Shown: one piece after another, positions 21,216-33,235 of the stretch
Position numbering within the stretch: position 1 is the first letter of the stretch
Layout: the number at the start of each line of letters is the position of its first letter
Source of the DNA: Thozetella sp. PMI_491
Taxonomy: Eukaryota; Ascomycota; Sordariomycetes; Chaetosphaeriales; Chaetosphaeriaceae
Assembly (NCBI GenBank): GCA_021432635.1
Contig: MU270140.1
Coordinates: 18,148-82,147 of the forward strand
Direction: 5' to 3'
DNA: 64,000 nt
The notes under the pieces: generated by a model
The model's database searches: none
What the model was told of the DNA's origin: nothing
Seen by the model: only the letters and a program-made list of their open reading frames with translations
Translations under genes and position numbers: made by a program

Positions 21216-23021
21216 ATGGCGACATACGACTTCATCATCGTCGGCAGTAAAGCACCCGATTATACAGACATAAAGAATAGAGCTAACTTGAGGCAGGCGG
21301 CCCAGCTGGGAGCTCTGTGGCGTATGGCTTGGCGAACTCTAGCGCACGGCCTAAGATCCTGCTGCTGGAGGCAGGAGGGGAGAACCGAGATCCTAATCTA
21401 CGCGTCGATGGGCAACGTTGGCTCACCTTCATGAAGCCGGATATGAACTATGGCTACAAGACAGTGCCACAAAAGAACTGCGCCAACCGCGAGGTGGACT
21501 ACTCCCGGGGACGCGGCCTCGGCGGCTCAAGTGCCATCAACTTTGGTGTTTTTACCATCGGGGCCCAGGGTGACTACGACGAGTGGGCAAGAGTTGTCGG
21601 CGACGAATCCTTCGCATGGAAGAACATCCAGTCGAGATTCAAGTCGCTCGAAACTCTGCACGGGAGCCGCCCAAAGGGGGTCGCCGCCAAGTATGCCGAC
21701 CCCAAGCCCGAGGACCACGGGCTGTCGGGTCCGTTGCATACCGGATATGCGGCTGAGTGGGAGGACGACCTCCCGCCGCTCCTCGACGTCTTCGAGGAGG
21801 CAGGATTCCCTCTCAATCCAGACCACAACTCGGGAAATCCCATCGGGATGTCTGTTCTAATCAGCTCCGCCCACAAAGGCGTGCGCTCTACCGCCAATGA
21901 TTTACTGACGCCGCTACCGCCCAACCTCACTATCCTGACCGGGTCTGCGGTGCAGAAAGTGATCCTGGATGGAAAAACGGTAGTCGGGGTCGAGTCGCAC
22001 GGGATGAGGTACATGGCCTCGAAGGAAGTGATCCTTTGCGCCGGTGCGCTCGACACCCCTCGCATCCTCATGCATTCGGGCATCGGACCAGCGGACCAGC
22101 TGGAAAAGTTCGACATCCCCGTAGTGCTCTCTGTTCCAGCTATTGGCAAAGGCCTACGGGATCATGCTTTCTGCCCGCTGGTGTACAAACGGTCCGACTC
22201 GAGCACGAGTCGCGCCTCGTTCTACGGTGCGCAGTCCACGATGGACGCCGCACTCGAGCAATGGAAGAAAGATGGCACGGGGCCGTGGGCCAAGTTCGCG
22301 TGCGAGACAGGCATCGGTTTCTTCAAGCTAGACAAACTCCCATCATGGTCGGAGTTCCAGCGCCTTCCCGCGGAGGAACAGCGCTACCTCCAGCACGATA
22401 CAGTGCCGCACTACGAGATGCTCACGCACTTCCCCATGCACTGGTTCATGCCGGATTTCCCCAAGGAGAACCTCAACTATTCGTGCCTCCTAGTATTTCT
22501 CTACAACGGGCAGACACGTGGCGAGGTGACTTTGCAGTCTGCAGATCCTAGTGTACCGCTGCTTTTTGATCCCAAGTTCCTTGGCACCGACTTCGACCGC
22601 CGCCTAGCCATCGAAGCGCTCCGCGACGCCCTGCGCATCACCAGGGCCCCGGGATACGCCAAGGATACACTGGGGGTGATCGCGGCACCCCCATCGGAGA
22701 CGGATGAAGACCTGCTTGGCTACTGGCAGCAGACCATCTCGTCCAGCTGGCACATGACGGGCACGGTCAAAATGGGCAAGCCTAGCGATGCCGACGCTGT
22801 TGTAGATCGCGATTTCCGTGTGAAAGGTATCAAGGGGCTCCGCGTCGCCGACATGAGCGTCGTGCCGATTCTCGCCAGCGCCCATATCCAGGCGGTTGCG
22901 TGTAAGTCCCTCTCCCCAACTCCTTTGAGAGTTTACTAATAGGAGCACAGATGTCACCGGCCTTACCTGTGCTGAGAAGCTGGTGCAAGAGTACGGTCTT
23001 GGATATCAGCAGCGACTCTAG
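21216..23021 (+). CDS. GMC oxidoreductase (aryl-alcohol oxidase/choline dehydrogenase-like)
   Basis: Three exons: 21216-21246, 21297-22901 and 22951-23021, giving 568 residues. The 50-nt first intron interrupts the FAD-binding motif, so GSGPAG (residues 10-15) appears only after splicing. GMC signature 1 is GRGLGGSSAINFGVF and signature 2 is GALDTPRILMHSGIGP. The C-terminal catalytic pair is the histidine of SSWHMTGTVKMG and that of ILASAHIQAVAY. There is no signal peptide, so the enzyme is probably intracellular or peroxisomal; the C-terminus (QQRL) is not a standard PTS1. The family oxidises alcohols or sugars with FAD; the exact substrate cannot be read from sequence. All splice sites keep the frame. 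Confidence 0.88.
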
Positions 23022-23670
23022 GTAGCTTCTATGCTCCAGGGAAGGCGATAGGGAGTAAGAAGGGGCAAGAAGGGGCGGCTACTGACTCGGGTCGTCTTCG
23101 ACAACTTGGATTCCACTAGTGCTGTTAGCCATAGCCCTGTAAGAGTAAGGAGTTGGTCGACGCCTGAGAAATATTCCCCCCCCCCCCAATAAAAACAGAT
23201 CCCAAGGACACTAGATAGCATCCCTCGGTCCTAGTTTGCTTTTCGATGATGATGCTGGATGTATCTGGGAGGCTAAGACAGCTCCAACTCAATGCAGCTC
23301 CAGGAATGCTATGATGAAAACAGCTAGATGATGTTTGAGCAATATAAGTGGCAGTCCGAGACGCGCCTTCCATAAGCGTTCAAATTTCTTTGGAGTTATT
23401 TAGTCTGCTGTGCAATGTGTTCTCCTCATCACTACCTCTCGATACTTGAGGTAGAGACCGGGCACAGCTAGCTCAAGGATCGCTGGAGTGTGGCCTCGGC
23501 AACCAATCAAATTGCGCGGTGAAACAGGTCGGTCGCACCTTTTCCCAAATCTCAGCTTAGCACCGCCTTCTCAGACTCATTCCCTCATCCCTTCGTCAAG
23601 CTTGGTCATCCTGCATTGTCACCCTTCTAAGCGCTGAGCCATCTATACTTTACACTGCACCCCGCGGAGG
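23022..23670. other. intergenic with a C12 homopolymer
   Basis: Contains a run of 12 C at 23176-23187. No coding signal was seen. Confidence 0.45.
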
Positions 23671-25589
23671 ATGGGATCCGGATACCAGCCATTGACCGAT
23701 GACCGTAGCATCCGAATTCTGACGTTGCACCCGAACCCCGACTTCGCCGCTCCATTGGAGTGCGGATTGTGCGAAGTCTCGCTCGATCCGGCCCTTGCGC
23801 CTCCATTCCACGCTCTCTCCTATGTATGGGGCACACCGGCCGGCGAGGAACCGATCCTGTGCAACGGAGATGTGCTGCCGGTGACCAAGAACTGCGCCGA
23901 GGCCTTGCGGTACCTCCGGCAGGCGAAGGAACCGGTTGATCTCTGGGTCGACGCCCTTTGCATCAATCAGCAGTCAGTGGAGGAGCGCGGCCAACAGGTC
24001 CCACTTATGGGCGACATCTACATGGCAGCGCAGAAGGTATACATTTTCCTCGGGCCGGGATCGGCAGAGACGAGGATTTTGTTCCGCGATATGCACGTCC
24101 TATTTTGGATCTTTCGTATAACGCGCGCCGTGAAGCTTAGCTTGCGGTGGCAAGAGAGCCTCATCTCATTTCTAGGTGTGTGGATACCATGGCTACCGGA
24201 AAGGGAAATTCTACTTCTCGCGTTCTAACGCTTTATCGTCCAACACCAGGGTATACCGGCTATTCGGCTGCCCTAGCTCGTATCGGCCTTGGCGAGTGGT
24301 TTGAAAGAATCTGGACCCTGCAGGAGTTCGTGTTCGCCCGCGACCCTGTATTGGTGTCAGGATCTAGCCAGGTCTCGATACGAGCCCTCTGCGAGCGGCC
24401 CGACGACTACTACGGCGTCTTCGAGGTCGACCGCTACCCGCTGCGGCTCGGGCTGACGCGCCTTTGGGACAGGATCACTTTTCGCGATGTGTACTACCGG
24501 ACTGCCAAGCGGCTGGCTACTGAGGTGCTCACCGGTGCAGGGAACGCTTACTTCGTCTGGCCCCGCCTGCTGTGCGAATGCAGCGCCAACAAGGCCACCG
24601 ACCCGCGCGACAAAGTGTACGGCATTCTTTCCTTGCTAGGACATCTTGACGCTAGCCTAAGCATTCCACGCGTTGACTACGCCGCCGACCTCCCTCTCGT
24701 CTACGAAACAATAGCACGCCATATCATACGAAACACTAGGCGCCTCGATATTCTACAGCTCGCAGGCATTCACGCGACGCATCCAGGCTCCCCAAGCTGG
24801 GTGCCGGACTGGATCAATCACCCCGGCCAGCTTGAGCCGATGCCAGCTGGCCAGAATCAATCCCGATATTGTGCCACCGAACACTCTCTTTTTGACGACG
24901 AGGAATCTCTCGTATCTCGTCAAGGCCAGCTAACTATAAGGGGAAAGCTCGTCGGCGTGGTCGATAAGGTGGGCTCCAGGGCTCCCCCCGCGGGCCAGAC
25001 AGCAGATGGATTCCACACTGTCTTCCTCGACTGGATCCGGTTCGCTGATGGAGGCTCTTCCACGAGCGACTCTATAGAGGGTAGTTCTCTGGGACTGTTC
25101 TCAGCACTCGCCCTGTGGACAATGAACGGCGCCCGTTTCACGCTCGCTGGCCGTGCCTCGGTTAATGCGAGTGAGCGGTACACGGCCCGCTGGTCTGGGC
25201 TGTCAGAACTCGCTCAGGACAATGAGAGCAAGCTGCGTGACTTCCAGTTCCTCATCCATACAATAGCGAAGAGATTGCAGTCCCCGGAGGCACCAGGACG
25301 TGACGTGCTCCGTCGGTTAGAGGCCTGGCTGCCCAAAGTCGACAGGCTCGCCGATCATACCTTGTTTACTACGATAGAAGGGAGACCAGGGTTTACCAAA
25401 GTGGACGTGATGTCCGGGGATCGCCTATTCCTTGTAAAGGGCATCGATTGTCCTGTCCTCGTGCGCAAAATGCCAAGCGATCATAATTGCTATGTGGGCC
25501 CGGCGCATCTGCAGGGGGTCATGCAGGGGGAGCAATGGCCAGCGGCAACTAGAGAGGTTAACGAGCTTCAGATGCTAGTCCTGTCTTAA
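23671..25589 (+). CDS. HET-domain (heterokaryon incompatibility) protein
   Basis: Two exons: 23671-24175 and 24250-25589, with a 74-nt intron, giving 614 residues. The HET domain (PF06985) occupies residues about 45-260. Block 1 is HALSYVWGTPAGEEPI; block 2 is LWVDALCINQQSVEERGQQVPLMGDIY followed by VYIFLG; the third region contains WFERIWTLQEF. A C-terminal extension of about 300 residues follows, with DPRDKVYGILSLLG as is common in HET proteins. These proteins trigger programmed cell death after fusion of unlike hyphae. No WD40, NACHT or ankyrin partner is attached. Single HET genes are numerous and variable in Pezizomycotina, so the incompatibility role is a family inference. Confidence 0.85.
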
Positions 25590-25852
25590 ATCCGATCGTA
25601 TCACTGCACCATCTAATCTGCTAGCCTGAGGTGAGGTAGATAGCGGGGCCCGCGTAGTCAGCGCACAGGTGCCCAGCCGAGGGCGGTGCCCAGGGTACTC
25701 TGTAGAAAGGGATCGGTCTTCTCTTAACAATTAGGTACTCTTGATTATGGATTAAGATCTACAGTAAAACGTAGGTAATTATGTACAAGGAAAAGGCGAT
25801 CTGCCTTGATGACCGGGTATCTCTCTCCCGGGGGAGTTTGTAATAGTGATAT

Positions 25853-27762
25853 TTAGTAATATTCGGGCAGGCTCCCGAAGCTCGGGATCGACTTGGAGCA
25901 GTCCCATGACCGCTCGTAGGCCACGGGGGGCATGTACTTGCCATCCAGGCCAGCCTTGTAGCTCCACAGGGGCGCTGACTCGGTCTTCCACGTCCAGTAG
26001 AACCACCCCCAGGACTTCTCGAAGGTGGACATCTGGGCCTCGGCCCAGGTCAGGAGGAACGACTTGTAGTCGGAGCTGAAAGTCGAGGGGTCCGCGTTGG
26101 CCTGGTCGCAGCTGCACTGCTTGTCTTGAGTAGGGCACTTGGGCGAGTCGCCGTTGGCCGAGAACGTGCCGACCCACCGCGCCCCGTTTCCAACGCCGTT
26201 GAGGTACTTGGTGCAGTCGGTATCGGCCTGCGACCACTCGCCGACCATGGTAGGGCCGAAGCCGGTGGATGTGTCGACGCTCAGCGTGACCTGCTCCGAG
26301 TAGGTCTGGCACGCAAACTGGATCTTTCCGGCGTGCTTCAGGGCAATGAGGTTGTCGTCGAAGAGGGTATACTGGTGGGCATCGACCACCAGTGAGTCGC
26401 CGTAGCCCTGGAGCTTACCCTTCCAAGCTGGTAGCCCGAGGAGACAGTCGCTGAAGACCTGGGCAGCGGTCACTCCGTTGTCCTTGACGATCTTGTAAGC
26501 CTCGGCATGCCATGTCACGAGGTCGTCTTGCGTGATCGCCTTGCCCGGCTCGTTGACCAGTCCGTAGAAGGCGATCACGTTCTTGTATCGATCCTGGGCG
26601 AAGAACTTCGACAGCGAGTTGTGGATGTCCAGGGACCGCTGCGCATTCACCGCCCCGTCGGACCCCGCCAGCCAGCCGATCGTGCCCTGACGCCCGCTGT
26701 GGTTCCAGCCGTTCTGGCTGCCAGGCACGGCGTGGAGGTCCAGGTTGACGCGCAGTCCGTACTTGCGAGCCCACTCGATTCCCCGGAGGAGATAGCGCCA
26801 CGAGACGCCGAACACGTACGGGTCGCCGTCGTACGTCTTGACGGCCCAGTACGAGTAGGGAATCCGCACGTGGTCGAGTCCCGCCGCAGCCATTTGTTTA
26901 AAGTCGTCCTCTGTAATAAAAGTGGCATAGTGTTTCTCGAGCGTCTTGGCAGCTTGGTCCGGCCCCAGAGTCGAGCACAGGGTGTACTCGTCTCCGATGG
27001 ACTTGCCCCCGATGGGGTCGAAGAGCGAGGGCGTGATGAAGGGCTCCAGAGAGAGCCAGCCGCCCAGGTTGACGCCACGGATGGGGCGCTTGCCGTAGGA
27101 ATCCCACGGCTTGTTGAGGGCTGGCACATTCGGGTTCGCTTGAGCGGAGTCGTCCCAGCTTGAGTTTAAGCCGACGATGGGGAGATCGCCAACCGTCGCG
27201 TCGGTGAAGGTGCAGTTGAATCCCGTCATATCGGCCCACGACGTCACGTCCATCCAGGTGCCTTTAAGCGACGAAGGAATACCGTCTGACTTGGTGCATG
27301 CGACCGGGGTGGGGGTGCTGGTTGCCGTCGAGCTGGTGGCAGTGGACGCACGGGTGGAAGTGGCCGTAGGTGTCTGCCCGGCAGCGCCACCAGTTACTGT
27401 GCTCCCCGCCGAGGCGCTGCCGCTCTCATTCGGAGAAGCAGTATCCGAGTCGAGGCGGACGTCCTCGTTCCCACCTACGTGTATCACCTTCTTGGCGATC
27501 AGCACACCAACGGTGATACCACCAGCGGCCAGGACAGCAAAGATCAATGCAAGACAGATGACTGTTGTCTCATGTCAGCAAACCCGAGGGGCACGGCGCG
27601 AAACCGCATTCTCGACTCGGGGGTCCCCTCACCTATCCGCCTGGTCCTCGAGGGCCGGGTACGGCCATAGGTCTCTCCAGCGCCGTTGAGCTTCTCGGTG
27701 CTGGCCGCGGCTCCCGGCCCGACGCGCTCGGCGGAGCTGTTCCACCCGTCGTCTCTCGCCAT
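25853..27762 (-). CDS. membrane-anchored GH5 exo-beta-1,3-glucanase (ExgD-like)
   Basis: Two exons: 27762-27633 and 27561-25853, with a 71-nt intron, giving 612 residues. Splicing completes a transmembrane segment at about residues 44-66 (VICLALIFAVLAAGGITVGVLIA), preceded by a short basic cytosolic tail (RTRPSRTRR). This is a type II membrane topology. A Ser/Thr/Ala-rich linker follows (about 80-130). The GH5 catalytic domain carries NLGGWLSLEPFITPSLF, the acid/base Glu381 in LVNEP and the nucleophile Glu485 in MVGEWS. Aspergillus ExgD has the same layout. The enzyme probably trims or remodels beta-1,3-glucan at the cell surface. The C-terminal IPSFGSLPEYY matches the family end. Confidence 0.88.
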
Positions 27763-29845
27763 AGTTGCTAGAGGGTGCGCAGGTTAGAAGGATGGAAATC
27801 CAAGGTGCTCCCAGCTCTCCTGTTCGTTCGGTGCGATGATGGCTCTGGTAGTAGTTCCTCTCTTAAGAACCACTGCTACAACTCCATGCAATATGGAGCG
27901 CCCCTTAAGCGGCCATCAGCAGGGCACAGCGTGCCAGCGAGCGCAGTCGAGTCCCGGATCCGAGAGGAAAACAGCCACCAGTCGTGTACTTGGCGCTGCT
28001 ATCGTGAGGGGGGAGACAGAGCCGACTCGCGAACGGGGTGTTGCTCGATTCGGGCGTCTTGACGAGTCTCCGGACTGAGGTGCGCGGGCATGTGTCTAGA
28101 ACACCGCCGATGTTTTAAACCGGCCACGCTCTGCTCGCATAGCAAATAGCTAGCGCTGCTTCTCTCTAGGACCGGCACAGACCCGAGGCTAAGTAGGGTG
28201 TGCCGTGCCGGAAGCGGACGAGAGAGCGCCGCTTCTTGACACGAGGCGCCCAGCTGAGCCGCGATCCAAATTTCGTATTCCCCTCGAAGGGTGCTGAACG
28301 GCGCGTGGGCGCGACGGCACCCAGACGGACCCCTGCACTATCGTATGTAGCGGGGACTGGCTCGGCGCTAATCGCAGTGCTAGCCCGCCGCCGAGGTTCC
28401 AATACGAGCAGACGCCATAGCGGGAAGGCACCTGGGCAGCAGCGTGCCTGCTCGTTTGCCCATGCCAACATCAGGGGCTCGGGCGGGACCAACACCCTGT
28501 GCGGGCTCGTGCCCGACAAGTCCGCCAAAAAGGTGGTGCCAATCCGGGGTGACAGGGTCCAATGGGGCTTCAGTCGACTGAAAACGTCTCAGTCGGGTCT
28601 CTGTTATGGGTCTCTCACGGTGCTGTTTACGTATTGGAATGCCTTAGTGGCGTTCCTTAGACTGGCTAAGCGAGCGGCACGGCTTCGATCAGATGATGAA
28701 CGGCACCCTGCGGCTGAGAAGGAAGAAAGAAAAATAAACACTCGCACGCAACGCATAAACGGTGGCTCGCCCCCGCTCGCTCGTGTCGAAAGACTATTCA
28801 CGGCCGGTGCTAGTCCGCAAGTTCGGAGGGCGAGCCCCGTAAAGAGCCGCGCGAGCTCGGCCTCTCGCCTCAGTGGCGATGCGCCGCGTGGGAGACGAAT
28901 GTGTGTCTCTGCGAGGATGGATCCGCAGATGTGGCCGAATTATTTAATTTTGTCCTGAGGACGGGGCCGAGCCCAAGTTTAATTAACACGCCGAACGTGC
29001 TTCCGCCCCCACCACCCTAACCGCCTCGGTACCAGCCTCGCTTCTCCCCACGCTTCCCACGCTAATACCCCTACTTTTAATATTGAGCCGCCTCCGCGCA
29101 ACGCCATGCGGTGCCCAGGGCTTGACGATAATTAGTGACATGGTGACATCACACGGCATCGGGCATAAGCCTATACCTTACTTACTCCACGGTACTAGGA
29201 CGAGAAATGGGTACAGTAGGTACTACTGCAAGAAATAGAGCGTACCTAACTACCCCCTTGGGCGCGCGCAGGGCACACGTGCCAAGACGGCACTGCACCT
29301 TTTGTGCGACGATGTCCGGACATATTTGATAGTTTCACGTGAGGCTGTACAGAGTGGTCCTGTTCTGCAGCTTCCTCGGGGAAGGTAGAAGACAGGTGAA
29401 GAGCTCGGTTGTTTGCCTGTTGTATCCTCGAGTCCACCTTGTCTACCTAACAGCCTATCTGGATTTCCGTGCCGCTTCGCTTCTCGCAATGCGAGCTCGC
29501 GAGAGCGCAGATTCAGGACTCTGATTTACACAATCGGAGTCCGTCGCACTCGGTCTTTGCAGTTCGGCGGGTCGGCCGGCAACGACGGAGTTGTGGCTTG
29601 CTCCTTGCAAGTCCCGCCCCGAGATAATCCTCCAGCCTCTGAACCTTATCTTACCCTGCAGCTGCCACACAGTACGGGACCTGCTTGCTTATAACCTGGT
29701 TATTACCTTATCTTAGGGCGGGCATGCAGTACGGTGCAAATATGGGTGGGTACCTGCAGAGAGCTCAGGGAAAAACGCGCACGTCCGCAAGGGGGGAAAA
29801 AAAAATTTGGTGCGGCACACAAACGCACACCAAAAATAACACCTT

Positions 29846-29929
29846 TGCGTCGGCCGGGAATCGAACCCGGGGCCCACGCAGATATGCTTGCCATGGCAAG
29901 CGTGGATTTTACCACTAAACCACCGACGC
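29846..29929 (-). tRNA. tRNA-Gly (GCC) with intron, copy 4
   Basis: Exon sequence identical to copies 1-3. The intron is TGGCAAGCATATC, with G in place of A at its second base, which turns the anticodon/intron hairpin into a perfect palindrome GCTTGCCATGGCAAGC. Its 5' flank resembles that of copy 1 (GCCGGC about 20 bases upstream, then AGTGAA), suggesting duplication. Confidence 0.93.
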
Positions 29930-32195
29930 TGTTGTTGTTGCCGGCGTCATTTTCTTCACTCATAAAACTTAGGTGCCCCCACTGCGGTTGAAACGTTGTG
30001 CTCTGACCCCGGAATTGCGGATCCGCCTGCTCAAGATACACTAGGAAAGAAAAGAATCTGCGATGTAGTTGACAGGAGCAGACGAAGTATCGCATCTCGA
30101 TACTGAAAGGGGTGGTGGGTGGGTAAGCATGGCCCTTCTCTTCGCCAGCGCGGCTGGGAGATCGGTAGCGAAGACGAGTTGCTTCACAGCTCTGGTAGCT
30201 GAAGTATTTGCGTTGGATAGCTAGTACCGATCATTTCCCTTTCCGGCTGCGCAGCGTACTTGGGAGTACCCCCTCGCCTAGATTGATTAGTGTAGATGGC
30301 AGCCAAGACTCTACTGCTTGTAGGAGCAATTAAGGCTGATGCCAAGACCGCTAATCTGTAAATCGACATGATTTAAGCAAGGCCCGTGCTATACAGCCTG
30401 GGCCGTCTATACATCCGCGACAACCTCAATGTAGGGTTCAAGGCTGGGGACAGCCCATTTCGATGTAATGAGATGGGTAAATCCGTGTCCTGCTGGATGA
30501 GAAGGGCAGCGGTGAGCAGGCCCCAGATAAAAAGAGGCGCAAGAACTGTAATGGAAGAGAACCCCGCTCTCGGTTTCACAAAGCAGTCGCGCTGCGGGAT
30601 TTTGAAGAGATATGGAGCCGTCTGGTTCCGCTGGATCTATGGAGGACCTTGAGTACATGTTCTGTGGATACCTGTGCGAGCTTAGAGTCACTTCTGCGCG
30701 TTGTAGAGAAGGAAAAGCGGTTCATGCCGCCTCTCTATCTTCGGCAAGCTGCATGGTCTCGGGACGCGATTTCTCTGCGACTAGCGACAATGCCGGCGAT
30801 TGATACAGTACCGATCGCTCTTCTTGCATCGAAATATTCGGGTATAATGTGGCGTGCTAGCGGGGGCCATGTCGAGGCGTGGTACTGATACCCGACAGTG
30901 CCAAATTGATGCTGCTTGTACCTAAAATGCCACTACACCCCGGCATGTCGGCAATACACCGACGACTATAGTTACTCACAACAGGGCACATCCATACTTT
31001 CCAGACTCTGGCTCGGTGCAATCGGGTGGTGGCTTAGATAGTCCCGTCCCAGGCCTCTCCGAGCCGGGATCCGGCGCTATCGAATGTACAGAGCATGGCC
31101 GGATCCGACACCTATTTTCTGCGTGGTTTATTTTATGTATTTTGATTTTTTTCTGATGAATTTAAGAAATTCTTTTGAGGTATTTACGCCGCAGCCCACT
31201 AGCTATTGGTCTTGTCTTCCTTGCCGTGGTGGCCGCACATCCGAAAAACACGGCAGTGTGGAAATTGGTCCGTTTGGCATAGTAGGGGTGGGCAATTTCT
31301 AGCCAGAAGTTCCTGCATTCGCTCGGGCCACAATGTAAGATGTGAACAAACTGCGTCCCTGGATTGATCCTCTTATATCCATACCTGTCAGCATGTCCTA
31401 CAGCACCCTCCAGCTCGTACCCGCTATAGACCTGTCAGTAGTCGGCTCCCTTTAGGCCATGGCAATCTGCCCCCGGGGGTGTTCCTGACGCCGGGGAGCG
31501 AAGAGGTTCTTCTTTAGGCATGCAAATTAGGCGATCCAACCTTCGGGTCGTGCATTCGCGGTATTCGCGGCAGTTTTCCTTCCAGATCCCCAAGGGGGAA
31601 GCTGTACTACGACATGAAACCGAGATCGCCTTGACGGTTTTTCGCCGCGCCGCCCCGTCTTTTCGGTTGATGACGCACGGGTAGGATGATGACTGCCGCA
31701 TCTTTCGTGGCGGCGGCAACGGATTTGGGCGGGCATCCTGATACGTAAGCCACATGACCTACCTAGACGGTACACAACTTTCGGTCTTGTGCAACGTGAA
31801 GGCGACCGCGCGGCAGAGTTTATCTGTACGAAATATCTAGGCGAATAGGAACCTGTTTTTTGTACCGAAGGAGAATTGCCTTCTCAGGTAACATGTATAC
31901 CTGTGGAAGTACAGCAGAAATCCTGGAGCCGAGCCTCGCGAACTTGCCTCCTGGTACGCCAGGATTGCCCCGGGGAGCTGGGGTAGTCATAGCCCACGAA
32001 ACCGGTCGCGAATTGTTATGTCGTTGTGCGCTGCGTGGTGTATTACGCCGTCTTATTCGCTGTGGCGGCGCTATGGAGCTGCAAGAATCGAGACGGCCGA
32101 GTCCTGTCGTGGCTCCGGGTGCAAGGACCAAAGTCAACCCGGTCATGTAAGCACTCGCTACCCGAATATGCGGCGCGCGCGAGCATATCCCATGA

Positions 32196-32202
32196 TATAA
32201 AT
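32196..32202 (+). promoter_or_regulatory. TATA box of the NTF2-like protein gene
   Basis: TATAAAT, 95 bp upstream of the ATG at 32291. Confidence 0.5.
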
Positions 32203-32290
32203 TGCTTGCTACGTCCCTCGAATCGTCGTCCTGGATAGCTAGGCAAGCCCGGAACTCTGCTACAAAGCCCGATACTTTCTCGAGAATACC

Positions 32291-33235
32291 ATGTTGACCC
32301 CAGTCGCCTTCGTAACGGCCGCCGCCCTGGCCTTCGCCGGTATTACCACGGCGTATCCGACAGACAACACGACCACCACCACTCTACCCTACCCGGATAT
32401 CGCGGATACTACTTACGCCAGCCCTGACCTTGTCGACTTCTTGCACAAGTTCTTCACCGCTAAGACCCTCGCGAACCTGGACACCCTGCAGAGCCTCTTC
32501 ACCCCGACGGAGAATGGCGTCTATTATGACGCCGTGATGGGCCTTTCGATTCCGCAGGCCAACCTCTCGGCCGTTTATAAGCAGCTCTACGGAGATGCTC
32601 AGCCCGGCGGCGCATCCTACCCGCTGCAAGTCATTGGCGATATGAACAGCGCCGTCATCCGTTTCGTGGACACGCCCGAGATGTTCGGAACCGAGGTTCG
32701 CGGCATCTCTGCCGTTGATTTTCTGAACGGCAAGGTGCTACGCTGGATCGACTACTGGGACGCTCGGCACGACCCGCTCATTCTGGAGAGGGGCCCTATG
32801 CCGGCAACCTTCGGCGAAGAGCTCGTCACGGCGGCGCCTAACAAGTTTATGGAGTGCATTGTGACCAAGCTCAACAGCGCTCTTGCAACCCAGAACAGCA
32901 CAGCGGTTGCGGAGCTCTTCACCTTCAACGCAGTCTTCGAAGACCGTGTGCTGCGCACTCGCATTGAAGGCCAGGTCAACATTGAGAGCTACCTGAGCCG
33001 AGCGCTGCCCACGCTCCCCTATGGTTCCGGGGTCCAGATACGGCATGTCGTTGGCACCGCGCACGGCGGCGCCTACGAATGGATCGCGAAGCCGGGCGGC
33101 GCGACCCCCAGCGGCATCTCCCGAATCGAACTCGACAGCACTGGGCTGATCTCCGGGTTCGCCAGCCTGTGGGATAGCTCGCTGACCACCAACGCGACGC
33201 TTGAGGCGCTCACTGGGCTGGTCACGAACTTGTAA
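32291..33235 (+). CDS. secreted protein with two NTF2/SnoaL-like domains
   Basis: Single exon, 314 residues, with a clear signal peptide (MLTPVAFVTAAALAFAGITTAYP). After a Thr-rich spacer, residues about 40-165 form one SnoaL-like unit: LVDFLHKFFTAKTLANLDTLQSLF, then VRGISAVDFLNGKVLRWIDYWDARHD. Residues about 180-300 form a second one: FMECIVTKLNSALATQNSTAVAELF, then SRIELDSTGLISGFASLWDSS. The strand pattern 'F-x-x-G-x-I-x-x-x-x-x-Y/L-W-D' repeats, supporting an internal duplication. These cone-shaped folds bind or isomerise small hydrophobic molecules; no catalytic role is assigned here. Several N-glycosylation sequons fit secretion. Confidence 0.65.
   Translation: MLTPVAFVTAAALAFAGITTAYPTDNTTTTTLPYPDIADTTYASPDLVDFLHKFFTAKTLANLDTLQSLFTPTENGVYYDAVMGLSIPQANLSAVYKQLYGDAQPGGASYPLQVIGDMNSAVIRFVDTPEMFGTEVRGISAVDFLNGKVLRWIDYWDARHDPLILERGPMPATFGEELVTAAPNKFMECIVTKLNSALATQNSTAVAELFTFNAVFEDRVLRTRIEGQVNIESYLSRALPTLPYGSGVQIRHVVGTAHGGAYEWIAKPGGATPSGISRIELDSTGLISGFASLWDSSLTTNATLEALTGLVTNL

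Larger units (their letters stand above)
27763..32290. other. 4.5-kb gene-poor interval with one tRNA gene
   Basis: Contains tRNA-Gly copy 4. The segment 28.2-28.95 kb is GC-rich and open in several frames, but without motifs. A plus-strand frame open from 30481 to 30888 contains LRDFEEIWSRLVPLDLWRTL and ESLLRVVEKEKRF; it may be a decayed exon but has no start codon and no recognisable family. Nothing else is supported. Confidence 0.4.

Noticed and set aside
28200-28958. 252-codon open frame on the plus strand
   Set aside because: Arg/Ser-rich composition without domain or signal, with competing frames on the other strand; probably non-coding GC-rich DNA.
13614-29929. Reading the repeated 84-nt tRNA blocks as short mobile repeats
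   Set aside because: All hallmarks of tRNA-Gly with an intron are present (A and B boxes, paired acceptor stem), so no SINE or transposon call is needed, although flank duplication remains possible.
30481-30888. Start-less open frame with protein-like text (LRDFEEIWSRLVPLDLWRTL)
   Set aside because: No ATG, no matching acceptor or upstream exon, and overlapping frames of similar length. A translated search would decide.
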